DNA of 64,000 bases from UBA8437 sp964646205. Its GTDB lineage: Bacteria; Planctomycetota; Planctomycetia; Planctomycetales; Planctomycetaceae. Where the stretch lies: assembly GCA_964646205.1 (NCBI GenBank), contig CAZYAZ010000008.1, forward strand, positions 46,626-110,625. Reading direction: 5' to 3'. Shown here one piece after another: positions 9,060 to 17,583 of this stretch. The position numbers were made by a program, and so were the translations under genes. Each line of letters opens with the position of its first letter. Position 1 is the first letter of the stretch. Under the pieces are notes generated by a model, which was given only the letters and a program-made list of their open reading frames with translations, did not search any database and was not told the origin of the DNA.

Positions 9060-9926
9060 CTAGTGGCCGCAGTAATCGATGAGTCGAGCGAGTTCGCTCC
9101 GGAGGTCGTGTCGTCGAATGATCCTATCGACGAAACCGTACTGCAACAGGAATTCGCTGGACTGGAAATTGTCGGGCAGTTCCATGTTGACCGTGTTCTT
9201 GATTACACGGGGGCCGGCGAATCCGATCAAAGCCTTCGGTTCGGCAACCACAAAATCTCCGAGGGAAGCAAAACTGGCCGCGACTCCTCCCATCGTGGGG
9301 TTGGTCAACACGGAAATGAACAGGCCTCCGGCCTGGTCAAAACGTGCGAGCGCGGCTGAGACTTTCCCCATTTGCATCAGGGAGAGAATGCCCTCGTGCA
9401 TACGGGCACCGCCGCCAGAGCCACTGACGATAACCAGTGGCAGTTGCAATCGTGTCGCCTGTTCGATCGCACGAGTCAGCTTTTCACCCACAACCGAGCC
9501 CATGCTCCCCATGATAAAACCGGCATCGGTTAGGGCAAAAACCAGCGGACGTCCCCGCATGTAGCCTCGCCCAGCCACACAAGCCTCGGTGAGACCTGTT
9601 TTTGCTTGCTCGGATGAAAGTCGTTCGGTGTAACTCTTTCTCTGGTCAGCAAATTCGAGCGGATCGCATGGCAGCAATCCAGCATCCCACTCTTCAAAAC
9701 TGTCCTCGTCAAGTAGCTGGGCGATACGGGTGGTGGAGTTGACGTAGAAGTGGTGATCGCATTCCGGGCAGCAGGCGAGATTCTCTTCGACCTGTTTGCG
9801 GTAGACCGTGGCGCCACAGCCATTGCAGGCCATCCACAAACCTTCGGGTACACCGCGCTTGTTGCGGTCTTCGTGCGTCAGCCAGGTCTGTGTGTTGGCC
9901 TTAGCCACGTTGTGCACTCCCGTCAT
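9060..9926 (-). CDS. accD: Acetyl-CoA carboxylase carboxyltransferase beta subunit
   Basis: AccD joins AccA to move the carboxyl group from biotin to acetyl-CoA, giving malonyl-CoA for fatty acid synthesis. The N-terminal zinc ribbon is seen as CNGCG and CCPEC, and the carboxyltransferase domain shows GGGARMHEG and GPRVI. I use the ATG that starts MTGVHNVA at 9926 (288 residues); the frame is open to 10001 but that part lies inside the upstream gene and looks unlike the family. With this start the gene overlaps the end of the phosphatase-like gene by 26 bases. The alpha subunit accA is not in the window. Confidence 0.95.
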   Translation of the reverse strand: MTGVHNVAKANTQTWLTHEDRNKRGVPEGLWMACNGCGATVYRKQVEENLACCPECDHHFYVNSTTRIAQLLDEDSFEEWDAGLLPCDPLEFADQRKSYTERLSSEQAKTGLTEACVAGRGYMRGRPLVFALTDAGFIMGSMGSVVGEKLTRAIEQATRLQLPLVIVSGSGGGARMHEGILSLMQMGKVSAALARFDQAGGLFISVLTNPTMGGVAASFASLGDFVVAEPKALIGFAGPRVIKNTVNMELPDNFQSSEFLLQYGFVDRIIRRHDLRSELARLIDYCGH

Positions 9927-10560
9927 CGCCGGCGATGGGGACCAGGCTGCCGGAGGCCACCTGGGTTCGCCAGGGGTGGTCAGGATCGGCTTCCGGCACA
10001 CTGCCGTTAGTTGAGTAGATCGAAATCAACTGATTGGGTCCTCGGCAGCCAGTTACAGACTCGAACTCGGGACTCGCCGACGTGATCGCACATCCCAATA
10101 AGGTGGCCAGCGGGTCGGACGTCACAATTGCGAGCGACTCTTCTCGTTTCATCGGCTTTTTGAGTACCGCCAGAATACGCGCCAGGGCTTCCTGAACCGT
10201 TTCTCCGCCAGGAGGTCGCACCGTCTCGGGCGATTCCTGCCATTGCTTGAGTACCTTGGGACTCTTCCTTTTGATCTCTTCCAACGACAGTCCCTGCCAG
10301 AGGCCGTGGTCGATGTTGGCCAACTCGTCATGAAATTGGACCGGAAGTTGGAGTGCGTCGCCAATCGCCTCGGCCGTCGAGCGGGCCGGGTCGGTTGTCG
10401 CGGTGTAGATTGCCTCCAGGGGCAACGCGACGAGTTGGGAAATCGAGTTGGCCAACTGGCTCCGCCCCTCGTCGTTGAGTGGCAGGTCGAGGTTTCCCTG
10501 GATTCGATTGTGTAAGTCAAAATCCGTAGAGCCAGGTCGGACGACTGCAATGATCGGCAT
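9901..10560 (-). CDS. Phosphoglycerate-mutase-fold protein lacking catalytic His
   Basis: A 219-residue protein recognisable as a histidine-phosphatase superfamily member by its overall pattern: strand-1 motif VVRPGST, NRIQGNLDLPLNDEGR, the TDPARSTAEAIG segment and HGLWQGLS. In active members strand 1 reads RHG, where the His is phosphorylated; here residues 8-10 are Arg-Pro-Gly. The second catalytic His (usually SHG) is replaced by Ser148-Asp149 in VTSDPLATLLG. Arg60 is kept. The protein is therefore probably not a phosphatase or mutase, but a binding or regulatory relative. It sits 5 bases after rpe and overlaps accD, in a conserved-looking housekeeping run. Confidence 0.85.
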   Translation of the reverse strand: MPIIAVVRPGSTDFDLHNRIQGNLDLPLNDEGRSQLANSISQLVALPLEAIYTATTDPARSTAEAIGDALQLPVQFHDELANIDHGLWQGLSLEEIKRKSPKVLKQWQESPETVRPPGGETVQEALARILAVLKKPMKREESLAIVTSDPLATLLGCAITSASPEFESVTGCRGPNQLISIYSTNGSVPEADPDHPWRTQVASGSLVPIAGDDGSAQRG

Positions 10561-10565
10561 CGGCC

Positions 10566-11297
10566 TCAGGCCTCCTCATCTGTGAGGGGGGAGGTGGCGA
10601 TGGTCTTCAGGGATTGGATGGCTGCCTGGTAATCATCGGATTGCAGGATGGCACTACCCGCGACAAAGACCCGTGCACCAGCCGCGTGTGCTGAGGCGAT
10701 GGTGGTTGGTCCGATGCCGCCATCGATGGCGATAGTCGTGCCGGAGTCACAACTTGTGGCGAGTTGTTCAATCTTCTCGAGTGCGGTGGTCTGAAATGCT
10801 TGGCCACCAAACCCCGGTTCAACACTCATGATAAGAATCTGATCGGCAAGTTCGGCCAGTCCGTCGAGTTGGGAGACGGTGGTGCCAGGGTTGATGGCAA
10901 TGCCCGAGACGGCGTTCGCCGCCCGGATGCGCTCGAGCGTGTTGCCGAGTGAATCCGTGTCGTTTCCGAAGGATTCCAGGTGAACGGTGATCCCATCGCA
11001 ACCGGCGTCGAGGAACTCGTCGAGATACTGGGCGGGGTCACTGATCATCAGGTGGGCGTCGAGTGGGAGGTGAGTGAGTTCTCTGAGTCCGGCAATCACA
11101 ACCGGGCCATAAGTGAGGTTGGGGACGAAGTGGCCATCCATCACGTCCAGGTGCAGCAGGTCGGCGCCAGCGGCTTCGAGCAGTTCGACTTCGCGGTGCA
11201 GGTTGCCAAAGTCGCACCCCAACATCGAAGGGGCGACAATCGGTGTGCGGGTGGTGAAGATCTCCAAGAGATCCCGGCGACTCATCGACGTGTTCAT
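10566..11297 (-). CDS. rpe: Ribulose-phosphate 3-epimerase
   Basis: A 243-residue TIM-barrel enzyme that interconverts ribulose 5-phosphate and xylulose 5-phosphate in the pentose phosphate pathway. Motifs in order are APSMLGCDFGN, HLDVMDGHFVPNLTYG, DAHLMI, INPGTTV, SVEPGFGGQAF and the phosphate-binding AIDGGIG, with the metal-binding His and Asp present. The N-terminus is about 18 residues longer than usual and starts MNTSMSRRDLLEIF; ATG codons at 11297 and 11285 are both possible. It heads the run to tsaB and lies 114 bases downstream of gap. Confidence 0.94.
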   Translation of the reverse strand: MNTSMSRRDLLEIFTTRTPIVAPSMLGCDFGNLHREVELLEAAGADLLHLDVMDGHFVPNLTYGPVVIAGLRELTHLPLDAHLMISDPAQYLDEFLDAGCDGITVHLESFGNDTDSLGNTLERIRAANAVSGIAINPGTTVSQLDGLAELADQILIMSVEPGFGGQAFQTTALEKIEQLATSCDSGTTIAIDGGIGPTTIASAHAAGARVFVAGSAILQSDDYQAAIQSLKTIATSPLTDEEA

Positions 11298-11411
11298 CCG
11301 GTCGGGGTCGCGCGGGACAGGGGCATAACGCTTCGAGCTCGGTCCTGCCAGTGAGCGGGTATTCTGACCGAGTGGCTGAGTTGCGTCCAGTGAAAATTGG
11401 TCCGCCAGAAC

Positions 11412-12431
11412 CTAGAGCGCCGCGAGGCGTGCGATCAGGTCCGCAGTGCGGTTGGAATAACCGTATTCGTTGTCATACCACCCGAGGACCTTGACCATGT
11501 TTGGGCCGATCGAGGTTGTCCAACTGCCATCAAAAATGCAACTGTGGGTGTTGCCGATGATGTCACTGGAAACAATCGGGTCGGTGGTGTATTCCATGAT
11601 CCCGGACAGGGGGCCGGCAGCCGCATCCTGCATGGCCTGGTTGATTGCCTCCGCGGAAGCGTCGCTGCTGAGGGTGGCGACCAGGTCGGTGATGCTGCCG
11701 GTCAGGACCGGCACGCGAAGGCTAATGCCGGTCAGTTTTCCGTCGAGTTCGGGCAACACCATTCCCACAGCTTTGGCAGCCCCGGTTGAAGTGGGGATAA
11801 TGTTGGCGGCCGCTGCACGAGCGCGTCGCGGGTCGGAGTGCAGTTGGTCACCGGTCCGCTGATCGTTGGTGTAGGCGTGCACGGTGGTCATCAGGCCGTG
11901 TTCCAGCCCAAATTGTTCGTGCAGCACCTTGGCCATCGGGGCCAGACAGTTGGTCGTGCAACTGGCGTTGGAGACGCAGAGATGATCGGCAGTCAGTTGG
12001 TTGTCGTTGACTCCAAGCACGACGGTGAGGTCGGGTGAGTCCTTTGCTGGCGCGGAGATGACCACCTTGCGGGCACCTGCAGCCAGGTGGCTGTCGTATC
12101 CGGGGCGTCCATCGCTGGCGCGATTTGTGAAAAAGCCGGTCGATTCCAGCGCGACTTCGACTCCCAGTTCGCCCCAGGGCAGGTTGCTGGGATCGCGTTC
12201 GGCACAGATACGGATGGGACGTCCATTGACAATCATCGTGTTTCCGTCGACTTCGACGGTGCCGGGGAAGCGGCCCTGGGTGCTGTCGTACTTGAGCAGG
12301 TTGGCCAATGCTGCGGGATCTCCGAGATCATTGATGCCGACGACGTCAAATTCGTCGCCACGGGCGGCCAATGCCCTGAACGTAATGCGACCAATCCGAC
12401 CAAACCCGTTGATACCTACCTGGACTGCCAC
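11412..12431 (-). CDS. gap: Glyceraldehyde-3-phosphate dehydrogenase, type I
   Basis: A 339-residue NAD-dependent glycolytic enzyme. The N-terminal Rossmann motif is VGINGFGRIGR, the catalytic Cys lies in SNASCTTNCLAP, and HAYTNDQ, RRARAAAANIIPTSTGAAKA and WYDNEYGYSNR are the usual later blocks. The frame is open to 12557, but I place the start at the GTG at 12431, because AGGAG lies seven bases upstream and the protein then begins at the normal position. A promoter-like pair lies about 100 bases upstream. Confidence 0.95.
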   Translation of the reverse strand: MAVQVGINGFGRIGRITFRALAARGDEFDVVGINDLGDPAALANLLKYDSTQGRFPGTVEVDGNTMIVNGRPIRICAERDPSNLPWGELGVEVALESTGFFTNRASDGRPGYDSHLAAGARKVVISAPAKDSPDLTVVLGVNDNQLTADHLCVSNASCTTNCLAPMAKVLHEQFGLEHGLMTTVHAYTNDQRTGDQLHSDPRRARAAAANIIPTSTGAAKAVGMVLPELDGKLTGISLRVPVLTGSITDLVATLSSDASAEAINQAMQDAAAGPLSGIMEYTTDPIVSSDIIGNTHSCIFDGSWTTSIGPNMVKVLGWYDNEYGYSNRTADLIARLAAL

Positions 12432-12443
12432 GGTGAGGACTCC
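12429..12443 (-). promoter_or_regulatory. Ribosome binding site that fixes the gap GTG start
   Basis: Read on the minus strand, AGGAG is followed by TCCTCACC and then GTG at 12431. This decides the start against the longer open frame. Confidence 0.7.
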
Positions 12444-12528
12444 TGAGTGGTGATTCTCTTGTGTTCGTTTTTGCGGGAGGATTGCCGGTGAACACCGACG
12501 AAAGCTTCCTCGCAGTTGGAGGAATTCG

Positions 12529-12557
12529 ATGGTAGTGGGGGCATCCTGAGGCGACAA
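12529..12557 (-). promoter_or_regulatory. Candidate sigma-70-type promoter for gap
   Basis: On the minus strand TTGTCG (12557-12552) and TACCAT (12534-12529) are 17 bases apart. Transcription would begin near 12522, about 90 bases before the gap start. By eye only. Confidence 0.42.
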
Positions 12558-12575
12558 GGTAGGCGGTCGCCGTGG

Positions 12576-13949
12576 CTAGCCCAGCAGTTGTGGCTGGATG
12601 TCACCGGTGGGGACAACCCGGTACGGGCGTTCGAGTTGGTCGTGAATCTCACCGTCGTGTGAAATTCCCAGGCAATCAAAGAGCGTTGAAATGATGTCGC
12701 CGGGTACCAACGGATCGGCTGCAGGAAACCCACCGATGGCGTCACTGCGTCCGTAGATCAAACCCTTTCCAAAACCACCGCCAACCATCATCAGGCTGTA
12801 ACAGAAGTTCCAGTGATCCCGGCCAGCCTTCGGATTGATTTTTGGTGTGCGTCCAAAATCGCCAAAGATGCCCACAACGGTCCGTTCGAGCATGCCACGG
12901 CGAGCGAGATCGTCGATCAGGCTGCTGGCCGCGGCATCAAACTGTGGCAGGAGGGTGCCTTTCAGCCTGCCAAAGTTGTTGGTGTGGGTGTCCCATGTTG
13001 CGTTGGCGTCAGGCGCCCAGGCGATGGTGACCAGGCGGGTGCCCGCCTCGATCAGCCTCCGGGCCAGCAGGGTGCTTTGGCCATAAATATTGCGGCCGTA
13101 GGCATCTCGGGTCGAGGCAGTCTCCTCGCTGATCCGGAATGCACCCTGCGTGCCTTCAGACGTTAGCAGGTCGAGGGCACGGGCTTGAAAACTGTTCATC
13201 GCCCGGGGCCCCCGGTTTTCGGAGGCGAGGCTCGTGCGACGGTTGAGGTCTTCAAAGAGGCGTCGACGGACCGAAAGTCGTTGGGCCGAGACGCCGGTAC
13301 GGAGGGTCAACTCGGGGACTGCAAATTCACTGCTGTTGGGGTCGCGCAGAACAAATAGCGGGTCGTGTGAGCGGCCAAGAAAGCCACCAAAAAAACCGGG
13401 CTGGGGTGGTCCGCCTCGTCCTTCCTGGGTCATGTAGGGCAAGGTGACGTGCGGCACAACAACCTTCTGGGGAGGCCGCAGTGAAGTCAGGATTGATCCC
13501 GGGGAAGGGTGGTCGGTCTGCTTGGCTCCGCCGCCAAGTTCTCCACGGTCATGACCGGTCAGCGAGCAATAGACTGCGGCCGCGTGAGCGTTGTTCACGC
13601 TGTGGTGCATCGAGCGGACCACGGTGGCCCGGTGCATCTGGCGGGCCAGCTTGGGCATCAGGGAGCCGACACGGTAGCCGGGGAGCGACGAGGCAATTGT
13701 CCCGAATTCACCCCGGATAGCCTCGGGGGCGTCTGGCTTGGGGTCCCACATGTCCAGGTGGGGAGGGCCACCGTTGAGGTGGATCAAGATGCACGCGTCG
13801 GCCCGTGTGTTTTTACCCCTGGCCTGGGTTGTCTCGCGAGCGGCCAGAAAACCAGGCAGACTCACCCCGGTCAGGCCCAGCCCGCCGACCTGGAGCAGGT
13901 CACGTCTGGACAGGCAAGAGGTCGGTGTTTGGTGATCGTTCCGAGTCAT
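12576..13949 (-). CDS. DUF1501 domain protein with Tat signal
   Basis: A 457-residue member of the DUF1501 family, a sulfatase/alkaline-phosphatase-like fold greatly expanded in Planctomycetota. The N-terminus carries a twin-arginine leader SRRDLLQVGGLG, so it should cross the membrane folded. Visible family blocks are HLNGGPPHLDMWDPKPDAP, RSMHHSVNNAH, the TIAWAPDANATWDTH region and VGIFGDFGRTPKINPKAGRDHW. Family function is not established biochemically; in planctomycetes these genes often sit beside DUF1549/DUF1553 cytochrome-like proteins, which are absent here. The ATG at 13949 is preferred to the TTG one codon upstream. It follows the LLM-class oxidoreductase gene by 41 bases. Confidence 0.88.
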   Translation of the reverse strand: MTRNDHQTPTSCLSRRDLLQVGGLGLTGVSLPGFLAARETTQARGKNTRADACILIHLNGGPPHLDMWDPKPDAPEAIRGEFGTIASSLPGYRVGSLMPKLARQMHRATVVRSMHHSVNNAHAAAVYCSLTGHDRGELGGGAKQTDHPSPGSILTSLRPPQKVVVPHVTLPYMTQEGRGGPPQPGFFGGFLGRSHDPLFVLRDPNSSEFAVPELTLRTGVSAQRLSVRRRLFEDLNRRTSLASENRGPRAMNSFQARALDLLTSEGTQGAFRISEETASTRDAYGRNIYGQSTLLARRLIEAGTRLVTIAWAPDANATWDTHTNNFGRLKGTLLPQFDAAASSLIDDLARRGMLERTVVGIFGDFGRTPKINPKAGRDHWNFCYSLMMVGGGFGKGLIYGRSDAIGGFPAADPLVPGDIISTLFDCLGISHDGEIHDQLERPYRVVPTGDIQPQLLG

Positions 13950-13990
13950 CAAACCATTAAAGCACAGGGGGGCGGTTGTGGATATGCGGG

Positions 13991-15106
13991 TTACCCGGGA
14001 CTTCCAATTGCGGCATTCATCGCGGGCATCAATTCATTGGCAAACAGTTCCATACTCCGGACCCACGAAGCCTTGTCATCCCAGTCATAACTCATCAGGA
14101 CGAGTGTGCCGAATCCCCCCACCTCTTCCCACAATTTCAGAAGTCGATCAAGAACCGTGTCAACGTCGCCGGCGATGATCTGTTCGGTCATCAGAAAATC
14201 GAGGTTGCAGTCGGTGTCGGGCATGTCGAGATCTCTTTTGTAGATCTTGCGGCCCAGTCCCTTGTCGAACAGGCGTCCAATGTACTCGTAGTTCTGTCCC
14301 AGTGAATTGTTCCTCGCCAGCTTCTCGGCTTCCTCGGTGGTGTCTGCCAGGAAGATGGATCTCGCGACCTTGTAATCGGATCGGGATGCGGTTCGGCCAG
14401 CGTCGTTGGCACCCAATTCGTAGGTGTCCCAGAAGTCCTTTAGCACGTTGCCGGTAACCAGGCAGTGTCCAAATGGCTGGTAACCAGCGGCTCCGGCCAT
14501 TCGCATACTCGGCGAATTGCGACTCATGGCCGGGATGGCGATCGGCGGGTGAGGGGCCTGGAGCGGCTTGTGGACGAAGCCAATCCGAGTCTCGAGGTCG
14601 ACATTGTCAACAAGTCGGATGTTCCAGAATTCTCCTTCAAGTTCATACGGGGGGTCACTTGTCCACAGGGACAGAATCATTTCGATCGATTCCTTGACCA
14701 TTCGCGAGTTGTTCTTGGGGTCGACCCCGTAGAGTTCCAGATCGGCTGTGACGCTTCCGGAGCCGAAACACAGGTTGAGCCTTCCCTTGGAGAGGTGGTC
14801 CAGAAAAGCCAGGCGGCTGGCAACAGCGGCGGGATGGTGCTGGTTCAGGCAGACCGGAGCGGGGCCCATTCGGATCGAGTTGGTCTCACCCAGCGCGCGT
14901 GCGATGAACATCTCGGGGCTGACGATGTTCTCGTATTGCATCGTATGGTGTTCACCGATCCAGAATTCCGTGAAACCCAGCTGTTCAGCCAAGATGATCA
15001 GCTCGAGATCTTCGTCGTAGCATTGCCCAAGGGGTTTGTCGGGATCATGAAAGGGCATGATAAACATGCCATGGCCGATCGGAGCGGTGGGTGTGTAGTT
15101 GGGCAT
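13991..15106 (-). CDS. LLM class flavin-dependent oxidoreductase
   Basis: A 371-residue bacterial-luciferase-like monooxygenase, a TIM barrel that uses reduced FMN (or F420 in some relatives) to oxidise an organic substrate. The pattern MFIMPFHDP, ELIILAEQLGFTEFWIGEHH, GSGSVTADLELYGV and AIPAMSRNSPS is typical. No neighbouring reductase is obvious, and the substrate cannot be predicted. The start at 15106 (MPNYTPTAP) is natural. It is divergent from the NHL-propeller gene across 171 bases and probably co-transcribed with the DUF1501 gene. Confidence 0.88.
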   Translation of the reverse strand: MPNYTPTAPIGHGMFIMPFHDPDKPLGQCYDEDLELIILAEQLGFTEFWIGEHHTMQYENIVSPEMFIARALGETNSIRMGPAPVCLNQHHPAAVASRLAFLDHLSKGRLNLCFGSGSVTADLELYGVDPKNNSRMVKESIEMILSLWTSDPPYELEGEFWNIRLVDNVDLETRIGFVHKPLQAPHPPIAIPAMSRNSPSMRMAGAAGYQPFGHCLVTGNVLKDFWDTYELGANDAGRTASRSDYKVARSIFLADTTEEAEKLARNNSLGQNYEYIGRLFDKGLGRKIYKRDLDMPDTDCNLDFLMTEQIIAGDVDTVLDRLLKLWEEVGGFGTLVLMSYDWDDKASWVRSMELFANELMPAMNAAIGSPG

Positions 15107-15200
15107 GAATCAGTTCAGTGAGAAGGAAACGGGTGGTAACAACATTCTGCGAATTGCGGCGGCCACGTCAAACTCCTCGCTGCTTTGGAAGACGACAGGC

Positions 15201-15229
15201 TTGAACGAAGGACGTTGCCGGAGTATCTG
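15201..15229 (+). promoter_or_regulatory. Candidate sigma-70-type promoter for NHL gene
   Basis: TTGAAC at 15201-15206 and TATCTG at 15224-15229 are 17 bases apart, placing transcription near 15236, about 40 bases before the ATG at 15278. By eye only. Confidence 0.42.
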
Positions 15230-15277
15230 AGGTGGGTGAGCTGAATGTGAAATAACCGTGGTTTACGGGAGTTGGCA

Positions 15278-16147
15278 ATGACGACGCGTGTGGGGCAGGG
15301 GGATTACCAGTACGAGGTCATCAACGACTGGGCGAAGCTCCCGGACGGGTGGAGCTTTGGCTGGATTCCAGGCGTTGGTGTCGACAGCCGCGATCGGGTA
15401 ATTGTCTCGAGCCGAAGTGAGCACACGCTGATCATATTTGACACCGAAGGCAACGTGATCGAGTCGTGGGACGACACGGTGTTGGTCCCGGAGAATGCCC
15501 ATGGCGTTTACATCGACCGTCAGGACAATATTTACCTGACCGAGTGGTTGGGGCATTGTGTGTACAAGTTCAACCCCGGCGGAGAATTGCAGTGGACACT
15601 GGGGACACCGGGGGTGCCACGTCCACCCGGTGTGCCATTCAATCGGCCCACTGATCTGGCTATCGCCCCGGACGGGTGTCTTTTCGTCAGCGACGGCTAT
15701 GTCAATCACAAGGTTCACAAGTTCTCCCCCGAAGGTGTGTTGATCACGAGTTGGGGCGAACCGGGAAGTGGTCCCGGTCAATTTGACCTGGTCCATTCGG
15801 TCTGGGTCGACAGTGACTACCGCGTCTACATCTGCGACCGCGAGAACAACCGTGTCCAGTTGTTTGATGGCGATGGCAAATTTCTTGAGGAGTGGCCCGA
15901 TTACCTGCGGCCGGACAAGCTCTGGTTCGATCCCGACGAGACGATCTTCATGGCGGAAGTCGGGCATCGAGTGACGATCCTCGACCGTCAGAACAACATC
16001 CTCAGCCAATGGGGTGAAGAGGGAGGTGAACCGCACCAATTTGCGGCAGCTCCACACGGGATCTGGGGCGACAGTCGCGGGGATCTGTACGTCAGCGAGG
16101 TGGCTGCTCCGGGCCTGATAAAGAAATTCGTTCGGGTTCGAGATTAG
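15278..16147 (+). CDS. NHL-repeat beta-propeller (peptidylglycine lyase-like)
   Basis: A 289-residue six-bladed propeller with repeats of the NHL type, for example GVDSRDRVIVSSR, GVYIDRQDNIYLTEW, LAIAPDGCLFVSDGYVN and WVDSDYRVYICDRENNRVQLF. The family is the one annotated as peptidyl-alpha-hydroxyglycine alpha-amidating lyase; most bacterial members have no shown activity. There is no signal peptide. The ATG at 15278 follows GGGAG by five bases and is preferred over a TTG two codons upstream. It stands alone between divergent and convergent neighbours. Confidence 0.82.
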   Translation: MTTRVGQGDYQYEVINDWAKLPDGWSFGWIPGVGVDSRDRVIVSSRSEHTLIIFDTEGNVIESWDDTVLVPENAHGVYIDRQDNIYLTEWLGHCVYKFNPGGELQWTLGTPGVPRPPGVPFNRPTDLAIAPDGCLFVSDGYVNHKVHKFSPEGVLITSWGEPGSGPGQFDLVHSVWVDSDYRVYICDRENNRVQLFDGDGKFLEEWPDYLRPDKLWFDPDETIFMAEVGHRVTILDRQNNILSQWGEEGGEPHQFAAAPHGIWGDSRGDLYVSEVAAPGLIKKFVRVRD

Positions 16148-16195
16148 CAGCAACAGCCGTCGTCGTGCCCGAGAGAACTGGTGCGGGCCGGGGGG

Positions 16196-17410
16196 TCAAT
16201 TGATGATCTGACACCGGGTGAGCCTGCGTTTCAGGCGGGACACGGCGTCGGTGCTGAGACGGGTGTCGCGGAGATCGAGCCCCTTGAGATTGGGCGAATG
16301 GGCCGGGGTGAGAGTTTCGATTGTGGCGTCGGTGATTCCGGTGCCCCTGAGCATGAGAAACCTGAGTTTCTTCAGAGCGGGGGACTTGATCAACCCGGCG
16401 ATCGCCTCGCCGTCAATGCCCCGGCAGTTGACCAGGGAGAGTGATTCCAGTCGGGAGGACTGGCTGATGGCGGTGATCAGTCGCGGGCCTGCGGCTGTCT
16501 GGTCCGCCTTGAGTTGAGTGAGTTGTGGGAGAGTCGCCAGTTGAGCCAGTCCGGCGTCGGTCAGTCGGCGACAGTTGGAAAAATCGACTTCCACCAGTGG
16601 CGGTGTCTGGGCGAGCAGTTTTCTGAGGCCCTGGTCGGTGATTGTCGTGCCGGCGGCGACAAGGTACTTGAGTTCAGTGAGGCCATGGAGGTGGCGAAAA
16701 CCACGGTCGGTGATCCGTTGTGGCAACTCCACTCCCTGGAGTTGCCTTGCGTTGTAAAGTCTGAGTAGGCCGTCATCAGTGATCTCTGTTCCAGATAACG
16801 CGAGTTTTCTGTCGCCCAGGACCCCGTGGGGCGAATTGATTTGTAGTGTTCTGTGCCGTCCCGAGAGCGAGACCAACCCAGGAAGAGTGACGGTGGTGTC
16901 CAGGAGGCTGACGTCCTCCAGGTGTTTCATACGACCCAGGGTCTCTAGTCCCTTGTCCGTGACGTGGTAGGAGGAGTTGAGGATGAGTGTGGTCAAAACG
17001 GGGAGTTCCGAGAGGTGAACCAGCCCATTGTCGGTGATGGGTGTCCGTGCCAATGAAAATCTCTTGAGACGAGTGAGTGTGGACAGGAGTTTGAGGTCCG
17101 TGTCACTGATGTTGGATTCATCCAGGACGAGGTCTTCGAGAGTCGTGATCCGGGCCAGGCTTTCCAGGGTGACGTTGTCGAAGGTTGCACCGACGAGTCT
17201 CATCCAGGAGGGCGTGTCTGAGCGGGTGTCGAAGATGGCTCCGGCCTGAACGAGCCGCTGCAAGTCTTGTGACCGTTGCCAGGAGGGCCACAAGACTTGA
17301 AGCGTGACCAGGACGATCAAAACTCCCGCTGCCAACACAAGAGGCCGGCGCAGGCGGGGGCCGGCAGACGGCATTTGCGAGGGCGGGGAGGGGGGCAATT
17401 CGGCAGACAT
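16196..17410 (-). CDS. Leucine-rich-repeat protein with N-terminal membrane anchor
   Basis: A 404-residue protein. A proline-rich cytoplasmic start is followed by one transmembrane segment (about residues 23-42, LVLAAGVLIVLVTLQVLW) and then tandem leucine-rich repeats of about 24 residues of the ribonuclease-inhibitor or cysteine-containing type, with recurring phrases such as ITDNGLVHLSEL, VTDKGLETLGRM and LTDAGLAQLATL. Proteins like this are numerous in planctomycetes and probably mediate protein binding at the cell surface; the partner is unknown. I use the ATG at 17410 (MSAELPPS), since the 36 codons upstream look unlike a protein start. Confidence 0.8.
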   Translation of the reverse strand: MSAELPPSPPSQMPSAGPRLRRPLVLAAGVLIVLVTLQVLWPSWQRSQDLQRLVQAGAIFDTRSDTPSWMRLVGATFDNVTLESLARITTLEDLVLDESNISDTDLKLLSTLTRLKRFSLARTPITDNGLVHLSELPVLTTLILNSSYHVTDKGLETLGRMKHLEDVSLLDTTVTLPGLVSLSGRHRTLQINSPHGVLGDRKLALSGTEITDDGLLRLYNARQLQGVELPQRITDRGFRHLHGLTELKYLVAAGTTITDQGLRKLLAQTPPLVEVDFSNCRRLTDAGLAQLATLPQLTQLKADQTAAGPRLITAISQSSRLESLSLVNCRGIDGEAIAGLIKSPALKKLRFLMLRGTGITDATIETLTPAHSPNLKGLDLRDTRLSTDAVSRLKRRLTRCQIIN

Positions 17411-17463
17411 CACAAACCAGCCTAACGCCACATTCAACGCTGGGCCATGCTGCGTGATCTGTC

Positions 17464-17494
17464 TTGACACTGGTGGCCTAACGGCATGTAATCT
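17464..17494 (+). promoter_or_regulatory. Candidate promoter for the first LptF/LptG gene
   Basis: A perfect TTGACA at 17464-17469 is followed by TGTAAT at 17487-17492 (17-base spacer), with TAATCT overlapping it at 17489-17494 (19-base spacer). The gene starts at 17584, which leaves a leader of about 85 bases. Confidence 0.42.
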
Positions 17495-17583
17495 CGCACG
17501 ATCGTGACTGGAAGTCACAATCGGACAGGGGAAACTGTCTGCAAAATGGCGGGCTGGAAATCCGCGCCAGGAAGGCGACTACG

